In this document: positions 34,536 through 40,300 of the stretch, piece after piece
Layout: every line of letters begins with the position of its first letter
How positions within the stretch are numbered: the first letter of the stretch is position 1
NCBI GenBank assembly: GCA_023247035.1
Contig: JAHFHG010000017.1
Coordinates: 1-40,300 of the forward strand
Reading direction: 5' to 3'
Length of the DNA: 40,300 bases
Origin: Candidatus Omnitrophota bacterium
GTDB taxonomy: Bacteria; Omnitrophota; Omnitrophia; Omnitrophales; Aquincolibacteriaceae
Position numbers and translations under genes: made by a program
Notes under the pieces: generated by a model
The model's input: only the letters and a program-made list of their open reading frames with translations
Told to the model about the DNA's origin: nothing
Database searches by the model: none

Positions 34536-34865
34536 CTAATCGATTTGAAAAGCCAAAAATGCGGCGTGCCGCGCCCTCTTAATGGCCTTGCGAAGAACTC
34601 TCTGGTGCTTCGCGCAATTGCCCGTAATGCGGCGGGGCATGATTTTCCCTTTTTCCGTCAGAAACCGTCTCAGGCGTTCCATATCTTTATAATCGATCAA
34701 AGCCGAGCGGTCGGAACAAAAACGGCAGACTTTTTTCTGAAAAAAACGCGGGCCGCCGGGACCGCCCGGCCCCCGCCCTTCCCTTTTTTTATCGCGGTCG
34801 CCGCCACGGCCGGGCCCTCTCGTTCCTGATTCGGATCTTGATTGCATCCTGTTATTTCTGATCAT
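34536..34865 (-). CDS. rpsR: 30S ribosomal protein S18
   Basis: About 109 residues, longer than the usual 75-80. An Arg/Gly/Pro-rich disordered N-terminal extension ([20 protein letters not shown]) precedes the S18 core [25 protein letters not shown], which keeps a CxxC for zinc, and [27 protein letters not shown]. The track begins with a GTG one codon earlier; ATG at 34865, with AAAGG upstream, is equally good. It binds the platform of the 30S subunit beside S6, encoded two genes upstream. Confidence 0.95.
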   Translation of the reverse strand: MIRNNRMQSRSESGTRGPGRGGDRDKKREGRGPGGPGGPRFFQKKVCRFCSDRSALIDYKDMERLRRFLTEKGKIMPRRITGNCAKHQRVLRKAIKRARHAAFLAFQID

Positions 34866-34884
34866 CACTCGTCATCCTTTAAAA

Positions 34885-35364
34885 TTAAAAAGGAACTTCG
34901 CCGTCCGGCCGGAGTTCCCCCTCTGAAACAGACACGGGGCCTTTTGATTTCTGGATTCCCTGGGAAAGGTCGGAGGATTCTTCAGGCAGGCTCGCATCTG
35001 CCGCCTCTTCTTCCCCTTCATTGACCCGCGGCCCCCGGGAAAGGAATTGAACATTCTGCGCAATGACTTCCAAAGCAGAACGCTTTGTCCCGTCCTGGGC
35101 TTCCCAGCTGCGGCTTTGAAGGCGCCCCTCCACAAATACTGGGCTGCCTTTTTTCAGGTATTCATTGCAGACTTCCGCTCTTCTGGCCCAGACCACGATA
35201 CGGACAAAACTGACTTCTTCTTTTTTTTCGCCGCTTTGGGAATTGTAAGTGCGGTTGACGGCAATCGTAAAAGTCGTCACGGCTTGGCCCGAAGGAATGT
35301 AGCGAAGCTCCGGATCACGGGTCAAATTTCCCATCAACATCACTTTATTAAAACTGGCAGCCAT
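34885..35364 (-). CDS. ssb: Single-stranded DNA-binding protein
   Basis: 159 residues. The OB fold opens with SFNKVMLMGNLTRDPELRYI and carries TTFTIAVNRTYNS and FVRIVVWARRAEVCNEYLKKG, then VEGRLQSRSWEAQDGTK. The linker is acidic and Ser-rich, and the tail ends GEVPF, a variant of the usual DIPF protein-docking tip. It lies between rpsF and rpsR, its conserved place. AAGGG precedes the ATG. Confidence 0.96.
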   Translation of the reverse strand: MAASFNKVMLMGNLTRDPELRYIPSGQAVTTFTIAVNRTYNSQSGEKKEEVSFVRIVVWARRAEVCNEYLKKGSPVFVEGRLQSRSWEAQDGTKRSALEVIAQNVQFLSRGPRVNEGEEEAADASLPEESSDLSQGIQKSKGPVSVSEGELRPDGEVPF

Positions 35365-35391
35365 TCCATTTTTCCCTTCTGTGCAAGAGCT

Positions 35392-35766
35392 CTAAGAAGT
35401 CGCCGATTGCGCAGGCAACTGAGTTGAGGAAGGGGGTTTGGAGGCCTCATGAACTTTGGTGGAAGCCTTTGGGTCAAGTTTATGGCTTTTGGTCACAACC
35501 ATAAATTTGATCACGCCCTCCTGTAATGGAAGTTCTTTCTGAAACTCTACGGCTTTTTGGGGATTCATACGAAAATCAATCACAAGGAAATGGCCTTCCC
35601 TGAACTTCCGAACCTTATAACCCAAAGGTTTTTTGCCCCACTCTTCCCTGTGAAGGATTTCCCCCTGAAACCTTGAAAATAAATCTTCTAAATTTTTGAA
35701 TTGATTTTTACGGTTTTCCGCTGTCTCTTCGGGAGGAAATATAAAAACTCCCTCATATAAATTCAT
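35392..35766 (-). CDS. rpsF: 30S ribosomal protein S6
   Basis: 124 residues. MNLYEGVFIFPPEETAENRK opens the ferredoxin-like fold, EWGKKPLGYKVRKFREGHFLVIDF carries the S6 signature, and a Lys/Ser/Pro-rich tail follows. It pairs with S18 on the 30S platform. AGGAG precedes the ATG, and a predicted promoter lies in the gap after pth, so it probably leads its own rpsF-ssb-rpsR-rplI-dnaB transcript. Confidence 0.96.
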   Translation of the reverse strand: MNLYEGVFIFPPEETAENRKNQFKNLEDLFSRFQGEILHREEWGKKPLGYKVRKFREGHFLVIDFRMNPQKAVEFQKELPLQEGVIKFMVVTKSHKLDPKASTKVHEASKPPSSTQLPAQSATS

Positions 35767-35812
35767 AAAAAAATAACTCCTTTGTCAGAAAATTTCGACG
35801 CTAAATTTCAAC

Positions 35813-35841
35813 ACTGTAACACAAAAAAAAGGGATAGGCAA
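35813..35841 (-). promoter_or_regulatory. Predicted sigma-70 promoter of rpsF-ssb-rpsR-rplI-dnaB
   Basis: On the minus strand TTGCCT, a 17-base T-rich spacer and TACAGT lie about 45 bases upstream of the rpsF ATG, in the 103-base pth-rpsF gap. Confidence 0.7.
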
Positions 35842-35869
35842 GCTTTGTTATGATTTTATAACTCCTGAT

Positions 35870-36451
35870 TTAATAGGTATTTATAACATTCATCGCCCGG
35901 GATAAAGGCTGTTCAATCCAAAGCCTCAAAGCGTTCAGTCCGCGATCTAAGACCCGCTGCAATCCCGCTTCTTCCTCGGGCAGAAAGGGAGACAAAACGT
36001 GTTCTTTAAGTCCTGCCTCTTTTTCCGGCCGCCCCTGAGGACGTCCAATCCCTACCCGCAGCCGCGGATAATGGATCGTATTCAGAGCCGCGTGGATGGA
36101 TCGCAGGCCGTTATGCCCGCCGTCAGTCCCCCGGCTTCTTAACCGGAAACGGCCAAAAGAGAGCGCGGCATCGTCTACGACAACGAGAAGTTCCTGGCGA
36201 ATGTCCGCTGACAGGGAGGCTGCCAGACGCCTTACCGATTCGCCTGAAGCATTCATATAGCATTCAAGATAGGCCAGAATGACTTCAGTTTTGTTCCACG
36301 TTAAAGACGCCAGGGAAACTTGAAGGGCTTTGTTTTTCCGAAACTTGGCCTTATGGAAATCCGCGGCATTTTCAACGATCAAACGCCCGATATTGTGGCG
36401 TGTCTGAGCGTACTCAATCCCGGGATTGCCAAGCCCGACAATCAGCCGCAC
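35870..36451 (-). CDS. pth: Peptidyl-tRNA hydrolase
   Basis: 193 residues, standard length. It recycles peptidyl-tRNA released prematurely from ribosomes. LIVGLGNPGIEYAQTRHNIG carries the substrate Asn and catalytic His; YMNASGESV, VVVDDAAL with the catalytic Asp, and GGHNGLRSI follow. DDAAL replaces the more usual DDLDL, a conservative change beyond the catalytic Asp. The start is GTG, five bases after the rplY stop, the common rplY-pth pairing. Confidence 0.95.
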   Translation of the reverse strand: MRLIVGLGNPGIEYAQTRHNIGRLIVENAADFHKAKFRKNKALQVSLASLTWNKTEVILAYLECYMNASGESVRRLAASLSADIRQELLVVVDDAALSFGRFRLRSRGTDGGHNGLRSIHAALNTIHYPRLRVGIGRPQGRPEKEAGLKEHVLSPFLPEEEAGLQRVLDRGLNALRLWIEQPLSRAMNVINTY

Positions 36452-36456
36452 AAGCT

Positions 36457-37185
36457 TTACTCTTTCTTCTCCGATTTCTCGGGTTTCTCAGGCTTCGCGG
36501 GCGCCGCTTTCTCAGCCTTCAAAGCAGGGACAGCTCCCTCTTCGCCCTCAACCTTCTTTCCTTTTTCAATCACTTCAGGCTCCGCCGCCGCTTCTTCTTC
36601 GCTGACTTCCTTTTCTTTCGCCGGAGGATGGAGCGCGATCACAACCTCTTCGGGAGAAAACCGGCAGGTGATCCCTTTAGGAATAGCCAAGTCCTTTGCC
36701 GAAATGGAATCGCCGATCTTCATATTTTTGACGTCCACTTCAAACCTTTCCGGGATCTCGGTAGGCAGGCACTCCACCTCGATTTCGTGGTGAATGATAT
36801 CCAAGATACCGCCTTCCTTCGTTCCGAGGGCCTCCTCGGCGTGGGAAACAAGAAGCGGCACCTTGACCTGGATCTTTTCGGTAAGAGAAATGACGGTAAA
36901 ATCAATGTGTGAAATTTCATCGGTGACAGGATTGTGCTGAATTTCTTTAATGAGACAGGTGGATTCGGCCAGCTGAACGCCGTCAACTTTTAGATTGATC
37001 ACCGCGTTTTCACCCGCTTTGGTGTGAATGACCCGATTAAAATCCTTGACCCCGACGGCAAGGGACAGGGGTTTCATCCCGTGCCCATAAACCGTCGCAG
37101 GAATAAAACCGGCCCGCCTTTGTTTTTTTGCGGATTTTTTTCCTGTTTCTTGACGAACCTGCGCGATAAGATTCATTCGTTCCAT
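36457..37185 (-). CDS. rplY: 50S ribosomal protein L25 (TL5/CTC type)
   Basis: 242 residues, the long two-domain TL5/CTC form. The 5S rRNA-binding domain begins NLIAQVRQETGKKSAKKQRR, with IPATVYGHG typical of L25. The second beta domain contains EVECLPTEIPERFEVDVKNM and the protein ends in a Lys/Glu/Pro-rich tail. GGAGG lies nine bases before the first ATG, which decides for that start over the ATG three codons later. It is followed closely by pth. Confidence 0.95.
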   Translation of the reverse strand: MERMNLIAQVRQETGKKSAKKQRRAGFIPATVYGHGMKPLSLAVGVKDFNRVIHTKAGENAVINLKVDGVQLAESTCLIKEIQHNPVTDEISHIDFTVISLTEKIQVKVPLLVSHAEEALGTKEGGILDIIHHEIEVECLPTEIPERFEVDVKNMKIGDSISAKDLAIPKGITCRFSPEEVVIALHPPAKEKEVSEEEAAAEPEVIEKGKKVEGEEGAVPALKAEKAAPAKPEKPEKSEKKE

Positions 37186-37281
37186 TTTTAATTACCTCCA
37201 GAATTAAACTTGAAATGAAAAAAGAAAAAGGTGAACGTAAAAGGAAAAAATTAAAAGCGGTTTTATTTCAAATCGGCTTTT

Positions 37282-37335
37282 ACTTTTTCCTTCCGGCTTG
37301 CGGTTTTACCTTTTTCGTTTTGACTTTTTCCTTCC
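37282..37335. repeat. Pyrimidine-rich direct repeat in the prs-rplY gap
   Basis: ACTTTTTCCTTCC occurs at 37282-37294 and 37323-37335. Related copies such as TTTTACCTTTTTCG lie between and around them, giving a degenerate tandem array about 90 bases long. It might be an old slippage repeat or an RNA stability element. Nothing else is seen in the 150-base gap. Confidence 0.5.
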
Positions 37336-38316
37336 CTAGGCCTCCACCCTTACCTGCGAAAAAAGAGAGCTTACGGATTCATTCCGGTGGATCCTGGAAA
37401 TCGCTTCGGCCAAAAGAGGCGCGACGGAAATCTGTTTGATCTTTTCCATCCGCTTCTCGCTCGCAAGAGGGATCGTATTCGTAACGATCAACTCGTTAAG
37501 CTCGGAATTTTTTATCCTCTCAATCGCCTGCCCCGCCAAAACGGGGTGAACGATGACCGCGTGAATGTCCAAAGCCCCGGCTTCTTTCAAGGCGCGGACC
37601 GCTTCGACCAAAGAGCCGGCCGTCGAGATCAGATCGTCCACAATCACCACATTTTTTCCCGACACCTCGCCGATGATGTTCATCACGTGGGTCTGCGACG
37701 CGCTCTCACGGCGTTTGTCCACAATGGCAAGCGGGGATTCCAGAAGCGTCGAATAAGCCCGCGCCATTCTCGTGCCTCCGACATCGGGGCTGACCACCAC
37801 AAGATTTTTAAGCCTCTTGTGGCGGAGATATTCTCCCAAAATATTAATGGAATAAAGGTGGTCCACGGGAATATCAAAAAAACCTTGGATCTGGCCCGCG
37901 TGCAGGTCCATAGTCAGCACGCGATCCGCGCCGGCTTTGGTGATGAGATTCGCAACCAGCTTTGCTGTAATCGGAACCCTCGGCTTGTCTTTCCGGTCCT
38001 GGCGGGCGTAGCCGAAAAAAGGGAGCACCGCAGTCACGCGTTTGGCCGAAGCGCGGCGGGCCGCATCGATCAAAATCAAAAGCTCCATCAAATTATCATT
38101 CGGCGGCGTGGAGGTCGACTGGACGATAAAAAGGTCCTTGCCCCGGATATTTTCCCTGATCTGGACCTGCACTTCGCCTTCCGGGAACCTTCCGACCAGG
38201 GCATCGGCCGGCTGTTTTCCCAAAAGCTCGGCGATTTCCTTCGCTAATTCCGGATTTGAATTTCCCCCCAGAACGACCAGTAAATCATCGCTGCGTTTTG
38301 AACTGATTCCAAACAT
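37336..38316 (-). CDS. prs: Ribose-phosphate pyrophosphokinase
   Basis: 326 residues. Makes PRPP from ribose 5-phosphate and ATP for nucleotide, histidine and tryptophan synthesis. Class I signatures: FPEGEVQVQIRENIRGKDLFIVQS, YARQDRKDKPRVPITAKLVA with the flexible-loop Arg, DLHAGQIQGFFDIPVDHLY, and the PRPP-binding loop VVIVDDLISTAGSL. GGGG lies upstream of the ATG. It begins two bases after glmU, a common bacterial pairing. Confidence 0.97.
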   Translation of the reverse strand: MFGISSKRSDDLLVVLGGNSNPELAKEIAELLGKQPADALVGRFPEGEVQVQIRENIRGKDLFIVQSTSTPPNDNLMELLILIDAARRASAKRVTAVLPFFGYARQDRKDKPRVPITAKLVANLITKAGADRVLTMDLHAGQIQGFFDIPVDHLYSINILGEYLRHKRLKNLVVVSPDVGGTRMARAYSTLLESPLAIVDKRRESASQTHVMNIIGEVSGKNVVIVDDLISTAGSLVEAVRALKEAGALDIHAVIVHPVLAGQAIERIKNSELNELIVTNTIPLASEKRMEKIKQISVAPLLAEAISRIHRNESVSSLFSQVRVEA

Positions 38317-38318
38317 AA

Positions 38319-39587
38319 TTACCCCTTTTTATTTTTTGCCAAAGGACGGGCAGGAACTCCTGCGACGACTTGACCTTTTTTAATTTTAGTCCCGCGCGGG
38401 ACCACGGAACCGGCCCCTGTCCTCGCCCGATCCGCCACCGCCACCGGAGCGATCAGAACGGTATTGGAGCCGATAAGGACTTTTTTTCCGATCTGCGTGA
38501 CGTGCTTATTTTTTCCGTCAAAATTGGCGGTCACCGCGCCGGCGCCGATATTCGTTCCCTCCCCGACTACGGCGTCCCCCAAATAAGCAAGGTGCTTGAC
38601 CAAGACCTTACTTCCGATACGGGAGCGGCTGACTTCCACAAAACTTCCAATCACCGCCTCGTCTCCGATTTTCGTTCCTCTTCTGATTTTCGCAAAAGGC
38701 CCGATCTTGCACCGCTTTCCGATCTTGACCCCGGCCTCGATATAGCACCACGGATAAATGACGGTATCCCGGCCGATTTTCACGTCCGGTTCAACAAAAG
38801 TTTGATCCGGAGCCACAAACGTGACTCCCCGTTCCTCGTGATATTCCACTTCCCTTTTTTTCATAATCTGAATCCCCGCGGCCAGATCCTGCCTTGAATT
38901 GATCCCCCGGGCTTCTTCCTCCGAAGCCAGCGCGAAAGCCTCCAAGCGCCGGCCTTCCTTGGATAAGATTTCTATCGTATCCGTAAGATAAAATTCTTTT
39001 TTCCGATTGGCCGGCCTTATTTTCTTGAGCGCGTCAAAAAGCGGTTTCGTTTTAAAAAGGTAGATCCCGGAATTGACTTCCTGGATCTTTTTTTCAGCCG
39101 CTGAGGCGTCGAGCTCTTCGCGGATCGCGTAAAACCGGCCGCCCGCCCTTAAAATTCTCCCGTAGCCTGCCGGGTCGGTTTGAAGCGAGGAAAGCGCGCT
39201 CGCCTCCGCGCCGGATTCTTTGTGCCGCTTTATAAACTCGCGAACGGTTTGCCTTTTAAGGAACGGCATATCGCCCGGCCAAATCAGGATCTCCTCCTGC
39301 GTACCGGGAAAATATTTCCGGGCCATTTCAACCGCGTGGCCCGTGCCCTTTTGCTCGCGCTGAAGGATAAAAACCGGATTCCTCCGGCCTTTCCCTCCTG
39401 CCTCTATAAAAGAACGAACCTGCGCAGCCCCGCTTCCAATCACGACTTTCGGACTTGTAATGCCCAGCTCTTCCAAAATTTCCAGCACATATCCCGCGAG
39501 CGGGCGGCCCAAGATTCCGTGCAAAACTTTGGGGAAATCGGAACGCATTCGCGTTCCCTTCCCCGCCGCCAGGACCAGGGCTTGCAT
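38319..39587 (-). CDS. glmU: Bifunctional GlmU: GlcNAc-1-P uridylyltransferase / GlcN-1-P acetyltransferase
   Basis: 422 residues, slightly shorter than the usual 450-460. The N-terminal nucleotidyltransferase starts VLAAGKGTRMRSDFPKVLHG and includes REQKGTGHAVEMA. The C-terminal left-handed beta-helix starts near FVAPDQTFVEPDVKIG and holds KHLAYLGDAVVGEGTNIGAG, with the catalytic His, and NFDGKNKHVTQIG. The shortness is mainly in the C-terminal tail, which ends soon after the last helix coil. It supplies UDP-GlcNAc for peptidoglycan and for LpxA. It is followed by prs after two bases. Confidence 0.95.
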   Translation of the reverse strand: MQALVLAAGKGTRMRSDFPKVLHGILGRPLAGYVLEILEELGITSPKVVIGSGAAQVRSFIEAGGKGRRNPVFILQREQKGTGHAVEMARKYFPGTQEEILIWPGDMPFLKRQTVREFIKRHKESGAEASALSSLQTDPAGYGRILRAGGRFYAIREELDASAAEKKIQEVNSGIYLFKTKPLFDALKKIRPANRKKEFYLTDTIEILSKEGRRLEAFALASEEEARGINSRQDLAAGIQIMKKREVEYHEERGVTFVAPDQTFVEPDVKIGRDTVIYPWCYIEAGVKIGKRCKIGPFAKIRRGTKIGDEAVIGSFVEVSRSRIGSKVLVKHLAYLGDAVVGEGTNIGAGAVTANFDGKNKHVTQIGKKVLIGSNTVLIAPVAVADRARTGAGSVVPRGTKIKKGQVVAGVPARPLAKNKKG

Positions 39588-39596
39588 ATCCGATTA

Positions 39597-39712
39597 TCAA
39601 CGCCTCAGAATATCCGAAGATCCGATTTAAAATATCGACCGCAAAAAGAATCTGATGTTCCGGCCCTCTGATAATCTGAGGCGTTTATTTTTTGATCGCC
39701 TGATAATCTGAG
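39597..39712. repeat. Inverted and direct repeats between the sugar permease and glmU
   Basis: AACGCCTCAGA (39599-39609) is the inverse of TCTGAGGCGTT (39675-39685). CTGATAATCTGAG occurs twice in direct orientation (39668-39680 and 39700-39712). The cluster fills the 130-base gap downstream of the permease stop and upstream of glmU, so it may combine a terminator and regulatory sites. Confidence 0.55.
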
Positions 39713-39717
39713 AGTCT

Positions 39718-40300
39718 TCATCCTTTAATTCCCGTCAGCTTAATGCCTTCCACAAAAAATCGCTGGTTGAAAATAAAAATCAGCAGGATCGGCAGAATCA
39801 TCATCACCGAGGCGGCCATCAGGAGCGTCCAGTCCGTATGATGAAGGCTCTGGAAATAAGCGAGGCCGACCGGCAGCGTAAACTTATTTTCCGTATTCAT
39901 GACAATAAGAGGCCACATAAAATTCATCCACGATCCCATAAAGGTAAAGGTCGTCAGCGTGGCCAGCGCCGGCTTGGACAAGGGAAGAATGATCCGCCAG
40001 AAAATCCCGAGATAAGAACAGCCGTCGATTTTCGCGGCATCTTCAAGCTCTTTCGGCAGGGTCAAAAAAAACTGCCTGAGCATAAACGTCCCGTACGCCG
40101 TAAAAATACCGGGCAGGATCAAGGCCTTGTACGTATCGATCCATCCGAACATCCGCAGCAAAATGAAAACAGGAATCATCGTCACCGCGCCGGGCACCAT
40201 CATCGTCGCCAAATAGCCGAAAAAAATTCTGTCGCGGCCCGGAAATTTCAGCCTTGCAAACGCGTAAGCGGCCATTGCGCTCGTGGCCACTTGACCGAAG
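39718..40300 (-). CDS. Carbohydrate ABC transporter permease, MalG type (partial, 5' end outside the window)
   Basis: The frame runs off the right edge, so the N-terminus is missing; the track's GTG start at 40290 is internal. About 190 residues remain with roughly five hydrophobic segments. The MalG-type opening AMAAYAFARLKFPGRD, the cytoplasmic EAA loop LEDAAKIDGCSYLGIFWRIILP, and the C-terminal FFVEGIKLTGIKG are typical of the second permease of CUT1 sugar importers. The partner permease, binding protein and ATPase are presumably beyond the edge. The sugar cannot be inferred. Confidence 0.93.
   Translation of the reverse strand, partial: FGQVATSAMAAYAFARLKFPGRDRIFFGYLATMMVPGAVTMIPVFILLRMFGWIDTYKALILPGIFTAYGTFMLRQFFLTLPKELEDAAKIDGCSYLGIFWRIILPLSKPALATLTTFTFMGSWMNFMWPLIVMNTENKFTLPVGLAYFQSLHHTDWTLLMAASVMMILPILLIFIFNQRFFVEGIKLTGIKG

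Noticed and set aside
37199-37335. Candidate small RNA or riboswitch in the A/T-rich prs-rplY gap
   Set aside because: The gap consists of degenerate pyrimidine repeats, and I could not derive a stable conserved fold.
37387-38247. 286-residue plus-strand ORF inside prs
   Set aside because: Antisense shadow of a strongly conserved enzyme.
1-40300. CRISPR arrays, rRNA and tRNA genes
   Set aside because: No regularly spaced repeats and no rRNA or tRNA signatures were seen by eye; a tRNAscan or Rfam run was not possible.

Overview
The window reads as a chromosomal segment of an uncultured Gram-negative bacterium, most likely of the Omnitrophota (PVC superphylum). The reasons are a complete lipid A / outer-membrane biogenesis set (LpxA, LpxB, LpxI, fused LpxC-FabZ, MsbA, OmpH, BamA), a type III glutamine synthetase, a TIGR04073 exosortase-associated protein, and a very long secreted protein of a type I associate with Omnitrophota. 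The phylum call is inference from gene content; no rRNA, tRNA or CRISPR array was recognised.

Layout. (1) 32-11030, minus strand: an aspartate-family and branched-chain amino-acid block read hom > thrC > apgM-like 'proposed homoserine kinase' > lysC > cimA > valS > maf > macro-domain hydrolase. A TTGCTT-17-TATACT promoter precedes hom. (2) 11249-12470: a strong divergent promoter, a small secreted protein, dispersed repeats and an AT-richer orphan ORF. (3) 12470-16472: msbA diverges from a Gfo/Idh oxidoreductase-lpxB pair, with two overlapping promoters between them. (4) 16459-21352: one very long secreted-protein gene on the minus strand, now broken by a frameshift inside a dispersed repeat and by an in-frame TAG. 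It carries several repeat families, and a complete RelE-type toxin-antitoxin pair sits inside it on the opposite strand. (5) 21507-26604: a nitrogen-control island of TIGR04073 protein, glnN, P-II and a NifA-like sigma-54 activator, with a sigma-54 promoter just upstream of the P-II gene. (6) 26620-39587: a long minus-strand housekeeping run glmU > prs > rplY > pth > rpsF > ssb > rpsR > rplI > dnaB > bamA > ompH > lpxC/fabZ > lpxA > lpxI, which continues into the activator gene. (7) The right edge holds the 3' part of a MalG-type sugar ABC permease.

How the genes work together. Region 1 takes aspartate through homoserine to threonine, and pyruvate through citramalate towards isoleucine. Regions 3 and 6 build UDP-GlcNAc, lipid A and the outer-membrane assembly machinery. 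Region 5 senses and assimilates ammonia.

The most unusual signals are: dispersed palindromic repeats inserted inside genes, including an in-frame one in essential valS; a homoserine-kinase candidate that appears to have lost most catalytic metal ligands of its superfamily; an internal start in lysC for a separate regulatory subunit; a toxin-antitoxin cassette flanked by small UUCG-hairpin repeats inside another gene; and a P-II gene with a well-formed sigma-54 promoter next to its likely activator.
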